64,000 bases of DNA from Tautonia plasticadhaerens (GCF_007752535.1 NZ_CP036426.1:2046001-2110000), one strand, 5' to 3'. Counted from the stretch's first letter, positions 37,298 through 48,013 are shown. The notes: generated by a model from the letters alone, not told the origin. Numbers and translations: made by a program.

Positions 37298-38319
37298 TCG
37301 ACCGCCCTATCGGCCGTCGCGGATTCCTCGCCGGGGCGGCCTCGGCGGGAGTGGTCGCGGCCGTCCCCGCCCGGGGGTCGACCCCGAGTCGCGACCCGGT
37401 GAAGGCCACCATCGCGATCACGCTCGACCTGGAGATGAGCCGCCAGTACCCGACCCGGGGCCAGTCCCACTGGGACTACGAGAAGGGGAATCTCGACGAC
37501 GACACCAAGCGATACGCCGTCGAGGCCGCCCGCCGGGTCGCCGACCGCGGGGGCCGGATCCACTTCTTCGCCCTCGGTCGCACGATGGAGCAGGAGGACA
37601 TCGGCTGGATCGAGGAGATCGCCGGGGCAGGCCACCCGATCGGCAATCACACGTACGATCACGTCAACGTCCTCGCGAGCGACCCCGAATCGGTCCAGTT
37701 CCGGTTCCGGCGTGCCCCCTGGTTGATCGAGGGGAAATCGACCGAGCAGGTCATCTCCGAGAACGTCCGCATCGCCGAACGCGCGCTCCGGGCCCGGCTC
37801 GGCATCGAGGTGGCCGGCTTCCGGACCCCGGGCGGCTTCCACGGCGGGATCGCCGAACGGCCGGACATCCAGCGCATGCTGATCGACCAGGGATACCGAT
37901 GGGTCAGCAGCAAGTATCCGTCCCACCCGACGACCGAGCCCGGCACCCCCCCGGGAGACGACATCCTCGACGGCATCGTCGCCTCCCAGGCCGAGGCGCA
38001 ACCCTTCGCATACGCTTCCGGGCTGATCGAGGTCCCCATGAGCCCAATCAGCGACGTCGGGGCCTTCCGCACGGCGCGGTGGCCGCTCGACGCCTTCCTC
38101 GAATCGATCCGGCGATCCGTCTCGTGGGCGATCGACCACGGCGCCTCGTTCGACTTCCTCGGGCACCCGTCCTGCCTGCTGGTCGAGGACCCGGGCTTCC
38201 GTACGATCGAGCTGATTTGCGACCTCGTGGCCCGGTCCGAAGGCCGGGCTGAGCTGGTGGACCTGCAGGCGATCGCGAGCCGGGTCTCGGCCTGGCGCGA
38301 CGGGAGTCCCGTTCGATGA
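37294..38319 (+). CDS. Tat-exported polysaccharide deacetylase-like protein
   Basis: 341 residues; its ATG overlaps the previous stop (ATGA). A twin-arginine signal (RRGFLAGAASAG, ~8-19) directs folded export. The NodB-type domain starts at ITLDLEMSRQY, where TLDLE replaces the usual TFDDG, and continues with GNHTYDHVN (~111-119, the metal His pair) and AGFRTPGGFH (~168). The altered first motif (one Asp fewer) may change metal binding or activity. GHPSCLLVED near the end contains the late histidine. The likely substrate is an acetylated or N-acyl carbohydrate; the operon with a sugar dehydrogenase fits carbohydrate turnover. Confidence 0.8.
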   Translation: MIDRPIGRRGFLAGAASAGVVAAVPARGSTPSRDPVKATIAITLDLEMSRQYPTRGQSHWDYEKGNLDDDTKRYAVEAARRVADRGGRIHFFALGRTMEQEDIGWIEEIAGAGHPIGNHTYDHVNVLASDPESVQFRFRRAPWLIEGKSTEQVISENVRIAERALRARLGIEVAGFRTPGGFHGGIAERPDIQRMLIDQGYRWVSSKYPSHPTTEPGTPPGDDILDGIVASQAEAQPFAYASGLIEVPMSPISDVGAFRTARWPLDAFLESIRRSVSWAIDHGASFDFLGHPSCLLVEDPGFRTIELICDLVARSEGRAELVDLQAIASRVSAWRDGSPVR

Positions 38320-38636
38320 GCCATCCATTCACGTTCATCGCCGACCTCGCCCAGGAGGCGGTCCCCCCGGCGGACGGGATCTTGAGCCGGACCATCCATC
38401 AAGACGACCAGGCCAAGGTGGTCCTCTTCGGGTTCGGTGCCGGTCAGGAACTCTCCGAGCATACCGCCACCATGCCTGCCGCCTTGCAGTTCGTCTCCGG
38501 AGAGGCGTCGCTGACCCTGGGGGACGAGACGATGGAGGCCAGATCCGGGACGTTCGTCCACATGCCCGCCGGCCTGAGGCACGCGATCCGGGCGAACTCG
38601 CCCACGGTGATGCTGCTGCTGCTCTTCAAGCGATGA
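38316..38636 (+). CDS. Small cupin-domain protein
   Basis: 106 residues, one cupin barrel. Its ATG overlaps the preceding stop by 4 bases, so translation is coupled. Cupin motif 1 is FGAGQELSEHTATMPAALQF (~39-58) and motif 2 is GTFVHMPAGLRHAI; His48, His82 and His88 could bind a metal, although the first motif has fewer ligands than usual. No signal peptide. Such proteins are often stress- or sugar-related binding proteins. It is the last gene of the operon; the interrupted eboB-like start follows 92 bases later. Confidence 0.82.
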   Translation: MSHPFTFIADLAQEAVPPADGILSRTIHQDDQAKVVLFGFGAGQELSEHTATMPAALQFVSGEASLTLGDETMEARSGTFVHMPAGLRHAIRANSPTVMLLLLFKR

Positions 38637-38654
38637 CGCGGCCGATGAATCGCC

Positions 38655-38683
38655 GTGAACGTCCGGCGGCGTGGGGTTAAGAT
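38655..38683 (+). promoter_or_regulatory. Possible original promoter of the eboB-like gene, now orphaned
   Basis: GTGAAC (38655-38660), 17 bases, TAAGAT (38678-38683), 46 bases before the orphan ATG at 38729. Weak match, notable because the coding sequence it should serve has been moved away. Confidence 0.25.
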
Positions 38684-38727
38684 AAAGTCGTCATCGACCC
38701 GCCCCGCGATCCGGACCCCAGGTGTGC

Positions 38728-38748
38728 CATGGACTACATCGACCCGCA
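38728..38748 (+). repeat. Left copy of the 21-bp duplication: truncated 5' end of the eboB-like gene
   Basis: CATGGACTACATCGACCCGC plus A, identical to 42327-42347. It encodes MDYIDPH and then runs into unrelated AT-richer DNA. This is the original start of the eboB-like gene, cut after seven codons. Confidence 0.85.
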
Positions 38749-38889
38749 CAAATTTCAGGAAGGCCGATCGGCGCAAATGCCACAAACAAAAGAGCTTATA
38801 CCTGTCCCACAAATGTGACACACCGGGCGGAACGGGCAATTTTTCCACGGTTTTTCCGGATCCCGTGCGATTACCGTGCATTTATCCGT

Positions 38890-38911
38890 GCGGCCTATTT
38901 GCCGCTTTTTT
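38890..38911 (+). terminator. Candidate Rho-independent terminator
   Basis: GCGGC (38890-38894), loop CTATTT, GCCGC (38901-38905), followed by six T. The stem is short. It could end readthrough from the upstream operon after the island inserted. Confidence 0.4.
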
Positions 38912-39123
38912 CGGGTCATCCGTGACGGGAGATTCACCGCCTCGGGGAAGGTCGAAGTGGAATTCCCGGCGGGCCGATTACCGGCTCGGGTTCCTCGCAC
39001 CCAGAGCGAACTATGCGCCCAATCGTACCCGCATGGATGTGGCGCCTGAGCGGATGGCCCCAGATCACATCATGTCCGCTTAAGGGGATTGACCCTCCAG
39101 GTGAGAATCCTGAAGCCGGGCGC

Positions 39124-39166
39124 CGACGATCACCCGCTCAAATGCGGGAAGTCGCGGAAATTACAG
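39124..39166 (+). repeat. Left copy of imperfect 43-bp direct repeat
   Basis: It begins CGACGATCACCCGCTCAAA and contains GAAGTCGCGGAAA. About 36 of 43 positions match 42116-42158. Confidence 0.75.
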
Positions 39167-39206
39167 TTCAAAATGAGTTCAATGGTTAAAAATTACAAGT
39201 ACGCAT

Positions 39207-40181
39207 TCACGAATTAAGCCGAGGGTCGACTGCAATTGCGATCTTTCCTTGAACACCGTTATTGGGACTCTCCAGCCGGGCATGGGCGAGCGGAATATCG
39301 GCAAGCGAATAGACGGCGCCAACGTGTGGCTGCAGCTGACCGCGCTCTATCAATGCACTCAACTCATCAAGCTTGCCCCGGTTCTGCCTTGTGAAAACGA
39401 AGTGATAACTCGCGTTCTTGCCCCAGGCCTGGATGACGTTTTGTGGCTGTGCAATGTCCACGATCGTGACAACGCGGCCAAGTTGCGCGAGCGTGTCGGG
39501 GCTGCGCGACAATGTGTTGCCGCCGATGGTGTCGAACACGACATCGACTCCGCGGCTACCCGTTTTCCGCATAATGGCGTCGACATAATCCTCCTTTTCG
39601 TAGTCGATGATCACATCGGCCCCCAAACTTCGTGCGAACTCAAAGTTTGCTTCGCGCACGGTCGTAAACACCCTCGCTCCCGTGGCTTTTGCGAGCTGGA
39701 TCGCCACATGACCGACTCCTCCCGCGCCGCCGTGTACCAGAATGCTTTCCCCCACTCTCAGCGCCGCACGTACGATCAGTGCTTCCCACGCCGTCCCGCC
39801 AACCAAGGTCAGACTTGCCGCCTCAAGATGGCTCAACGAGGCAGGCTTCTTTCCGATTATGTTTTCGGCAGCAACGTGGAACTCGGCATAACTTCCTGAC
39901 CCGTCAAATATTTGCGGTGTGTACCAGACTTCGTCTCCCGGAGAGAAGGTCGTCACACCCGGACCGACTTCTTCGACAACGCCAGATACGTCGTGTCCGG
40001 TAATGGCCGGCAGTTGCACCAAGTCGGGATAATCGCCACGTCGGACCTGGTAATCCAACGGATTGATGGAGGTTGCATGTACCCGGACCAGGACTTGGCC
40101 CGCGAGCGGCACGGGCTTGGGTACGTCACAAAGTTCGAACGATTCCGGACCGCCAAATGATTTAAGTACGACCGCTTTCAT
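39207..40181 (-). CDS. Zinc-independent NADPH:quinone oxidoreductase-like (MDR family)
   Basis: 324 residues from the ATG of [11 protein letters not shown] at 40181; an in-frame extension to 40256 exists but is less likely. GroES-like N-domain with [18 protein letters not shown] (~40-57) and [14 protein letters not shown]; the Rossmann domain has [19 protein letters not shown] (~143-161), the NADPH-binding AGGVG. No structural-zinc cysteines, as in quinone reductases (QOR/zeta-crystallin group). Its codon use and GC are well below those of neighbouring chromosome, a sign of recent transfer. It is the last gene of the island's minus-strand set. Confidence 0.88.
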   Translation of the reverse strand: MKAVVLKSFGGPESFELCDVPKPVPLAGQVLVRVHATSINPLDYQVRRGDYPDLVQLPAITGHDVSGVVEEVGPGVTTFSPGDEVWYTPQIFDGSGSYAEFHVAAENIIGKKPASLSHLEAASLTLVGGTAWEALIVRAALRVGESILVHGGAGGVGHVAIQLAKATGARVFTTVREANFEFARSLGADVIIDYEKEDYVDAIMRKTGSRGVDVVFDTIGGNTLSRSPDTLAQLGRVVTIVDIAQPQNVIQAWGKNASYHFVFTRQNRGKLDELSALIERGQLQPHVGAVYSLADIPLAHARLESPNNGVQGKIAIAVDPRLNS

Positions 40182-40326
40182 GGCAATCATCATTTCTACA
40201 AATCGTTGAGCGATCCAGCTGAGCAACCGGGACCGCTCAGCGACCTTGAACTCCAAGAAGCGAACATGCGGCCCCGGTCAGGTGCAGCGCCTGGTTCGGC
40301 GGCTTCGCTACCTCAGCGAGCGCGGA

Positions 40327-41013
<687 letters not shown>

Positions 41014-41090
41014 CGCTTTTTCCTGAAGAGTCGTGTTCCTGGTTCTGCACCGCGGCACCGCGATGACTGCATAACAGGATAGATGACGGG

Positions 41091-41124
<34 letters not shown>

Positions 41125-41142
41125 GGGCGGTTCTTGCTGTCT

Positions 41143-42051
<909 letters not shown>

Positions 42052-42326
42052 CAAGCACCATTCCTGGCGAACGGTAACGCCATCGTCCCGGATGGGCCGG
42101 TTCTCGTCTACGCCCCGACGATCACCCGCTCAAACACAGGAAGTCGCGGAAACAACAGCCAGTAGCGGACCGATGGTTTCTTGCCGCGTGCCATCGCTGT
42201 ATCCTGATGGGCATGGGAATTGGATCGCATCCTCCGGGCGAATTCTAGGGGCCGCCGCCGAAAACCGTACCGAAAACCGTGCGGCACCGCGACGCAAGAC
42301 ATTCAGCGCAAAGGAGATAATTTTTT
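42052..42326. other. Right non-coding end of the island / new leader of eboB-like gene
   Basis: 275 bases. It holds the right 43-bp repeat (42116-42158), a tandem pair CCGAAAACCGT (42258-42268 and 42270-42280, period 12) that could be an operator, and AAAGGAG (42310-42316), the ribosome binding site now used by the eboB-like gene. Confidence 0.5.
42116..42158 (+). repeat. Right copy of imperfect 43-bp direct repeat
   Basis: It begins CGACGATCACCCGCTCAAA and continues CACAG, GAAGTCGCGGAAA, CAACAG. It is the partner of 39124-39166, in the same orientation. Confidence 0.75.
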
Positions 42327-42347
42327 CATGGACTACATCGACCCGCA
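42327..42347 (+). repeat. Right copy of the 21-bp duplication (intact gene start)
   Basis: Identical to 38728-38748. Here the reading frame continues as a full gene (IHMVSRTTDDY). Confidence 0.85.
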
Positions 42348-43167
42348 TATCCACATGGTTTCCCGGACCACCGACGACTACAAGCGGATGGCCCTGGCCG
42401 GGTGCGTGATGGTCAGCGAGCCGGCCTTCTGGGCCGGGTTCGACCGGTCGGGGCCGGAGGGGTTCCGCGACTACTTCCGCCAGCTCACCTCCTTCGAACG
42501 GAGGCGTTCGCTGGCGCACGGCATCGAGCACCGGGCCTGGCTCTGCATCAATGCCAAGGAGGCGGAGGACGTGTCGCTCGCGCGGGCGGTCATCGCCCTG
42601 ATCCCCGAGTTCATCGACAACCCGGAGGTCCTCGGCATCGGCGAGATCGGCCTGAACAAAAATACGCCGAACGAGTCGATCGTCTTCCTCGAACACCTCG
42701 ACGTCGCCGCGAGGCTCGACGAGCTGGTCCTGGTGCACACGCCCCACCTGGTCGACAAGTACAAGGGGACCCGGATGATCCTCGACATGGTCCGGGAGTA
42801 CCGCGACCAGATCGCCCCGGAGCGGGTCTGCATCGACCACGTCGAGGAGCACACGATCAGGCCCGCGCTCGACGCCGGGCACTGGGTCGGCATGACCCTC
42901 TACCCCACCACCAAGTGCACCCCCGCCCGGGCCGCCGACCTCGTCGAGGCGTACGGGACCGAGCGGATCATGGTCAACTCGGCCGGTGACTGGGGTCACA
43001 GCGACCCGCTCGCCGTCCCCGAGTTTATTTTTGAGATGAGGGCCCGGGGCCACGACGAGGCGACCATCAGGGCCGTCGTCTTCGACAACCCGCTGGCGTT
43101 CTTCTCTCAGTGCCCGAGGTTCTCCTACTCTCCCAGGGCATCGGCCGAGGAGCCGTCTGCGGTCTGA
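42328..43167 (+). CDS. eboB: TatD-family metal-dependent hydrolase, EboB-like
   Basis: 279 residues. The start MDYIDPHIHMVSRTTDDY supplies the HxH metal pair of the amidohydrolase/TatD barrel; further ligands are in GEIGLNKNTPNES (Glu ~109), VHTPHLVDKYKG (~145), CIDHVEE (~170) and NSAGDWGHSDP (~219). The TTDDY lead, the NSxxDWG box and the PxAFF ending match EboB of the eboABCDEF metabolite-traffic cluster rather than DNase TatD. Ebo proteins move precursors across the inner membrane. Its 5' end is duplicated 3.6 kb upstream, so its promoter has been replaced by island sequence. Cytoplasmic; substrate unknown. Confidence 0.75.
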   Translation: MDYIDPHIHMVSRTTDDYKRMALAGCVMVSEPAFWAGFDRSGPEGFRDYFRQLTSFERRRSLAHGIEHRAWLCINAKEAEDVSLARAVIALIPEFIDNPEVLGIGEIGLNKNTPNESIVFLEHLDVAARLDELVLVHTPHLVDKYKGTRMILDMVREYRDQIAPERVCIDHVEEHTIRPALDAGHWVGMTLYPTTKCTPARAADLVEAYGTERIMVNSAGDWGHSDPLAVPEFIFEMRARGHDEATIRAVVFDNPLAFFSQCPRFSYSPRASAEEPSAV

Positions 43168-43264
43168 CCCGGGGGCCGATCGCTCGAGGTCGGGATGTCA
43201 AGCCCCCGGGGCCTCGACGAAACCCCGGGAGGACGACCGGATGGGCCGATCGCCCGAGGCCGGC

Positions 43265-44506
43265 TCAAAACGGATCCGGCCTCAGGTCGCCGTGCGGATC
43301 GAACGCCCGGAGGTAGGGATCGCTCATGTGGGTCAAGGCCTCGAAGGCCGGGACGACCAGGACGACGACGAGCAAGGCCACCCGAAGCCATCGTGATGGG
43401 AGTCGGCCGTAGATCGCCCCGAGGGCGACGGCGATCAGCAGCAGCAGCGACGGCGCCAGGTACAGGATCAGCCGGCCGTGGAACGGATAGAGCCGGGCAC
43501 CCGATGCGACAACGTTCATGGCCCCAGGCAGGAGCAGTAACGCAAGAAACGCCTTCCGGCCTCCCATCGCCAGCAGGACGGCGCCGGCCACGGCGAGGCA
43601 GAGACTGAGCGAGGCCGATACCGCCGGGCCGAAGGGCAGGGCGACCCGGCCCGGCCCGGCGAAGACGTTCAGGGCGTGCCTGGCCAACTGGGCCCACTCT
43701 TCGGGGGAGCGAGGCGGGATCGGTAAAAAGGCGAAGTCCCAGAACGCCCCCAGCATCACGTCGCTCCTCCCGAGCATCCTCCGGGAAACGGCCAGGCTTC
43801 CCAGGCCGCTCGACGCCCAGAGGGTTCCCGAGCCGAGGGCCCATGCCAGGTCGCGTCGATCCTTCCTCCGGATCGCCGAGGCGAGCCAGGCCAGCGAGAC
43901 CGCCGGCAGCAGGAAGCCGGACGCGAAGGAGAACCAGGGCGCGATCGCACCCGAGGCCGCGGCGACGGGGCGCCCCCACGGGCGTCGCCGATCGCCGATC
44001 ACTCCGAGGCCGACCCCGATCGCCCCCACGCCGACCGCCGCGTCGACGATGTACGGCTTCAGCTCGTCGCTGTAATAGATCAGGTCGTCCGAGAGTGCGA
44101 AGGTCGCCACGGCGATCGGCACCGCCGGGCCGGTCAGGGCCCGAATCGCCACCGACCGGAATCCGACCAGCGCCGCGATCCCGACCACGAGCGGGAACAG
44201 CCGGAGCGCATCGGGGGATCCCCCGAGGATCGAGGCGATCGACCGCTCGACCGCAAGGAATCCGGGGGGGGCGAGTTGAGCGCCGGCGAGCGTCTCGGGC
44301 GGCGCGAACGGCGGAATGCCGATGATATTGCCGGCGAGCGACCCCTCATCCAGCCAGTAGTCCCGATGCCGGGCGTAGACGACGAGCCTCACGATCGCCC
44401 CCGCGATCACGATCAGCCAGGTCAGCCTCCCGGGCGACTGGAACTGCCGGTTCATCCACCTGACCAGCGGATCGAACTCGATCCTCCGATGGAGCACGCT
44501 CGACAT
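43265..44506 (-). CDS. Glycosyltransferase-like multi-pass membrane protein (GT39/ArnT-like)
   Basis: 413 residues from the ATG at 44506. It has about 10-11 transmembrane helices. After helix 1 the loop YARHRDYWLDEGSLAGNI carries the DE motif of GT-C glycosyltransferases, which use lipid-phosphate sugars; later YSDELKPYIVDA repeats an acidic loop. It lacks the large C-terminal periplasmic domain of PMT/ArnT proteins. It probably transfers a sugar or modifies lipid on the outer face of the inner membrane. It is the last gene of the minus-strand set that contains the Ebo-like genes, 73 bases after the EboF-like gene. Confidence 0.68.
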   Translation of the reverse strand: MSSVLHRRIEFDPLVRWMNRQFQSPGRLTWLIVIAGAIVRLVVYARHRDYWLDEGSLAGNIIGIPPFAPPETLAGAQLAPPGFLAVERSIASILGGSPDALRLFPLVVGIAALVGFRSVAIRALTGPAVPIAVATFALSDDLIYYSDELKPYIVDAAVGVGAIGVGLGVIGDRRRPWGRPVAAASGAIAPWFSFASGFLLPAVSLAWLASAIRRKDRRDLAWALGSGTLWASSGLGSLAVSRRMLGRSDVMLGAFWDFAFLPIPPRSPEEWAQLARHALNVFAGPGRVALPFGPAVSASLSLCLAVAGAVLLAMGGRKAFLALLLLPGAMNVVASGARLYPFHGRLILYLAPSLLLLIAVALGAIYGRLPSRWLRVALLVVVLVVPAFEALTHMSDPYLRAFDPHGDLRPDPF

Positions 44507-44579
44507 GTTCCCCTCCGGGCCCTCCCGAGGATGCTGCTCGGGACTGGGACTTGCGGGAATCGACGGATGCGGATCCGCC

Positions 44580-45857
44580 TCAGCGCCGCAGCAGGTCGAG
44601 CACGATGCGGACGACCTCGGTGCCCGGCACGGGCTCCTCCCCCCCCTCGGGGAGGACGCCGGGCTCGGAGCAGAGCAGGACGCCGATGTAGGCGTCGTTC
44701 GGGGGCGGGGCACCGAGCGACCCACGGACATGGGCCGGGTCGAGGGCCGCACCCGCCCCCGTGCCGACCGGCAGCTCAGACTCCGAGGCGACCGCGGGAC
44801 GCTCCGACCCCGAGGCCCACCAGTCCGGGGCGAACCAGGCGTCGGGGCAGGCGACGAGGACGACGTCCCCGGCCCTCGGGTGGTCGAGCCCGAGCAGGCG
44901 TCGACGGTCCTCGGACGCGACCACGAGGGCAATCCCCTCGCTCCGCTCCCCGGCGAAGACCGAGGCCACCAGGCCGGCCGCCGCCTGGTCGTTGAGGTAG
45001 ACGTGGCAGAGCTGGTGGTCGGCCAGGGCGAACGCGGCCGACTCGGAGAGATCCACCCCGAGGCCCCCGGAGGGCAGGGGCACCGTCTCCAGGAGGCTCA
45101 GCTCACGGAGGACCCGGTTCGGCGCGATCGCCTCGGTCACCGGGGTCACGATCGACTCGGTCGCGGCGACGACGGCGGTCCCCTCGGGCAGCGCGTCGAG
45201 GAACTCCCCGAGCAGGGCATCCAGCGCGGACACGGCCTGGCCGGCGTGCCTGCCGTCGGGGCCGTACCGCCGGGCGACCTGGCCGAGGTAGGGGACCCGG
45301 ACGATCGCCAGGTCCGGGCGCTCCTCGGCGATGACCCGGCCGGCGCTCCTCAGGATCCACGACGTGGCGGGCTGGAACGGGAGGGTCGCCTCCGCCGATT
45401 CCCGCTCGCCGGGGAAGGGCCCGAGCGCCTCCGTCAGCCGGTCCCTGAGCGGGTGCGGGGACGTCTTCAGGTCCCACGGGCAGTCGACCAGGGCGGTCAG
45501 CTCCACCTCGGCCCCTCGGGAGTTGGGGGCGAACCAGAGGATCGTCCGGGCGTCCGGCCGGGCCTCCCGGGCCATGTGCCAGAGCTTCCGGGCCAGCACG
45601 GCGGAGTCGGGCAGGGGGACGGTGACGACCCTCCGAGCGACGCGGTCGAGGAAGGTGTTGCCGATCAGGCCGTGCTCCCGGGGCTCCAGGCCGGTCATCA
45701 GGGTGGCGAAGGCCGAGGCGGCCAGCCCGGGGAAGGGGGGGATCAGCGCGGACATCGAACCCCGGGAGGAACGCCGCTCCAGAGAACCGAGCCCGCCCGG
45801 GGTCACATCCCGGCACCGGAGCTGGGGAATCGTCAGCACGACAACGCGATCGGGCAT
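44580..45857 (-). CDS. eboF: Alkaline phosphatase-family phosphodiesterase, EboF-like
   Basis: 425 residues. No signal peptide; it starts PDRVVVLTIPQLRCRDVTPG. The nucleophile region is LAASAFATLMTGLEPREHGL (~43-62), where a Ser/Ala-rich stretch replaces the canonical TxP; YLGQVARRYGPDGRHAGQAV (~174-193) and later acidic segments follow. Type I phosphodiesterase/nucleotide-pyrophosphatase relatives of this kind form EboF in ebo clusters. Neighbouring prenyltransferase and isomerase genes support that. The missing metal His/Asp at some canonical positions makes activity uncertain. Confidence 0.65.
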   Translation of the reverse strand: MPDRVVVLTIPQLRCRDVTPGGLGSLERRSSRGSMSALIPPFPGLAASAFATLMTGLEPREHGLIGNTFLDRVARRVVTVPLPDSAVLARKLWHMAREARPDARTILWFAPNSRGAEVELTALVDCPWDLKTSPHPLRDRLTEALGPFPGERESAEATLPFQPATSWILRSAGRVIAEERPDLAIVRVPYLGQVARRYGPDGRHAGQAVSALDALLGEFLDALPEGTAVVAATESIVTPVTEAIAPNRVLRELSLLETVPLPSGGLGVDLSESAAFALADHQLCHVYLNDQAAAGLVASVFAGERSEGIALVVASEDRRRLLGLDHPRAGDVVLVACPDAWFAPDWWASGSERPAVASESELPVGTGAGAALDPAHVRGSLGAPPPNDAYIGVLLCSEPGVLPEGGEEPVPGTEVVRIVLDLLRR

Positions 45858-46049
45858 CGGGACCTCGGCGGCTCGGGCCGGCTCGGTTCGACCCGGTCGT
45901 TGCCCCGCCCCCGGCCTGGGGTCGGGAGCCGGGGTCGAGTCGAGTCTCGAATGACGGGGGAACGCGGTCCGGCCGACCGGGTGGTCGCCTTGCGAATCCC
46001 GGGCCGGACGCCCGATTCGCGGAAATCATACATAGACGAGCTTGGATCG

Positions 46050-46970
46050 TCAGGTCGAGTAGATCCACCTTGCCGCCAGCGCCGACGGGATCCAGAGCAG
46101 GGCCACCGCGATCGCCTCGACCGGCCCCCGGGACCCGGCGACCACCCCGACGTGCAACCAGATCAAGGAGAGGATGCCCGTCTTGACCGCGAGTTGCAAC
46201 GTCTGCGGCCTCGGGTCCGCGACCGCCCTCCCGCTCGCCCGGAGGATCCGCGCCGAGGCGATCGCAAGGATCGCCAGGCCGATCGCGAGCATGAAGACAC
46301 GATCGGCGCGGCTCGGTGCGGGCCCGGGCTGGGGGAGCATGGCCGCCGAGGACGCCGCCCAGACGAGGGCCGAGAGGCCGATCGCCTGCAACGCCATCCC
46401 GGCCGCCGGGGCGGCTCGCCTGCCGACTGCCGTCTCGAACCGGCTGATCCAGGTCACCCCCACGATGAACACGGCCATCCCCCCGGCGACGGCCCAGGCC
46501 GTCGGCCCGCCGAGCCCCGGTGCGAGGCTCATGCCGAGCAACACGTTCAGGCCCCGGCACGCCCCCATCAGCTCGGGGCCGAGGACCGTCCGCCGGATGC
46601 CCGCGTCGTAGGCGACCACGCCCGCGATCAGGGCCGACGCCACCACCGCAGGCCTCGTCCCGACGACGCTTGCCGACGCCAGCCCGAACGCCAGCAGCAC
46701 CACCGCCAGGACCACCGCGAATCGCCTCGACACCCTGCCGGACGGCAGCGGGCGGCCCGGTCGCTCGACGCGGTCCAGCTCCAGGTCGAACACGTCGTTC
46801 AGGGCGATGCCGCTCGCGTAGATCGCCATCGAGGCGAGGACGAGCGGCAGCCAGCCCCCCACGTCGACCAACGCGCCACCGACGAGGAGCCAGCCGCTCA
46901 GGCTGTCGGCGGCGGCAGTGAAGACATTCGGGAGGCGGACGAGCTGGAAGTAGGGCTTCAAACGCCTCAT
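46050..46970 (-). CDS. eboC: UbiA-family prenyltransferase, EboC-like
   Basis: 306 residues, about 8-9 transmembrane helices. The start RLKPYFQLVRLPNVFTAAAD is typical of UbiA proteins; the first Asp motif is ALNDVFDLELDRVERPGRPL (~58-77; NDxxD), and the second is weaker (AYDAGIRRT region ~124). UbiA enzymes join polyprenyl chains to aromatic or sugar-like acceptors in the membrane; EboC is the ebo-cluster member. The isomerase gene upstream overlaps it by 4 bases, so the two are translated together. The acceptor is unknown. Confidence 0.8.
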   Translation of the reverse strand: MRRLKPYFQLVRLPNVFTAAADSLSGWLLVGGALVDVGGWLPLVLASMAIYASGIALNDVFDLELDRVERPGRPLPSGRVSRRFAVVLAVVLLAFGLASASVVGTRPAVVASALIAGVVAYDAGIRRTVLGPELMGACRGLNVLLGMSLAPGLGGPTAWAVAGGMAVFIVGVTWISRFETAVGRRAAPAAGMALQAIGLSALVWAASSAAMLPQPGPAPSRADRVFMLAIGLAILAIASARILRASGRAVADPRPQTLQLAVKTGILSLIWLHVGVVAGSRGPVEAIAVALLWIPSALAARWIYST

Positions 46971-47836
46971 GGGGCGGGCCGACCGGCGGTCGACGGGCCC
47001 GAGACGAGCGGCCGGAGCAACCCGAGGGCGCCCCGGGCGGCGTCGTCCGGGTCGTCGACGAAGGGGTACAGCTCGACCGTGACCCAGCCGTCGTAGCCGG
47101 TCTGCCGGATGGCGTCGACGACCCCGGGGAAGTCGATCGCCCCGGTGCCGGGGACCAGGTGGTGGTGGACCCGGGTCTCCGCGATGTCCTCGACGTGATA
47201 GTGCCGGGTCAGGGGGGCGAGTTTCGCGATCTGCGTCGGCAGATCCTCCGCCATGCAATAGGCATGTCCCACGTCGAAGTTCAGGCCCAGCGACGGCGCC
47301 CCGACCCTCTCGGCGACCTCCAGGTACTGGTCGGTTGTCTCCAGCAGCAGGCCGGGCTCGGGCTCGATGAGCAGGAGTACACCCTGCCGGTCGGCGTGCT
47401 CGGCCAGGGGCTTGAGCACCTCGACGAACAGGTCGATCGCCTCCTGCCTCGATTGCCCCTCGGCGATCGGCCCCCCCGGCTCGGTCGTGATGTGGGGGGC
47501 GCCCAGCTCGGCGCAGAGGTCGAGGGCACGCCGGGTATGGTCGATCCGGACGCTCCGATAGCCCTCGTCGGGCTCGATGAACGAGGGATACCAGTAGGGC
47601 TGGCGGCGGTCGGCGATCGCGTTCATCATGAACGCATTGACGTTCGAGAACCGGAGCCCGTGGCGATCCATCGCCTCCCTGATCGCCCGCTTCGGGCCGT
47701 CGAGCAGCCCGGCGGGCCAGGCGTGGGGGACGTCGGCCATCAGCTCCAGACCTTCGTAGCCGATCGAGGCGATCCGGGAGGCCGCCTCCTCGAAGGGGAA
47801 GCGCATGTAGGCGTTGGTGCTGAAGGCCAGTCGCAT
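46967..47836 (-). CDS. Sugar phosphate isomerase/epimerase (Ebo-cluster associated)
   Basis: 289 residues, cytoplasmic. A xylose-isomerase-like TIM barrel: FSTNAYMRFPFEEAASRIAS at the start, IEPEPGLLLE (~152), LNFDVGHAYC (~186-195, Asp/His metal ligands), YHVEDIAETRVHHHLVPGTG (~212-231) and VTVELYPF (~254). The three catalytic-metal regions are intact. It is translationally coupled to the EboC-like gene and is shorter than cyanobacterial EboE, so I call it Ebo-associated rather than EboE. It probably acts on a cyclitol or sugar-phosphate precursor carried by the pathway. Confidence 0.78.
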   Translation of the reverse strand: MRLAFSTNAYMRFPFEEAASRIASIGYEGLELMADVPHAWPAGLLDGPKRAIREAMDRHGLRFSNVNAFMMNAIADRRQPYWYPSFIEPDEGYRSVRIDHTRRALDLCAELGAPHITTEPGGPIAEGQSRQEAIDLFVEVLKPLAEHADRQGVLLLIEPEPGLLLETTDQYLEVAERVGAPSLGLNFDVGHAYCMAEDLPTQIAKLAPLTRHYHVEDIAETRVHHHLVPGTGAIDFPGVVDAIRQTGYDGWVTVELYPFVDDPDDAARGALGLLRPLVSGPSTAGRPAP

Positions 47837-48013
47837 CGGCTCGGTGCCCCTCGGGGTAGGATTGTCGGCTCGGGCCCTGGGAGGCCGGGGTGGGAGCCGC
47901 TATTATGAGGTGGGCCGGGCCGCTCAGCAACCTCGGGGGACGGACCGCGACCGGGGCGAGGACGAGCGGGGGAGATCGGTCGGGGGTCGACGACTGGACC
48001 GGGCTTGAGGCAC

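Larger units (their letters stand above)
38749..39206. other. Left non-coding end of the island
   Basis: 458 bases with no gene I can support. It contains three phased CCGTGC hexamers (38863, 38874, 38886), a hairpin with T run (38890-38911) and the left 43-bp repeat. A 142-codon frame (38655-39083) has no protein-like features. Confidence 0.55.

Noticed and set aside
38655-39083. 142-codon plus-strand frame spanning the left island junction
   Set aside because: It crosses the composition break and the 21-bp repeat in the wrong frame, with no domain or conserved pattern.
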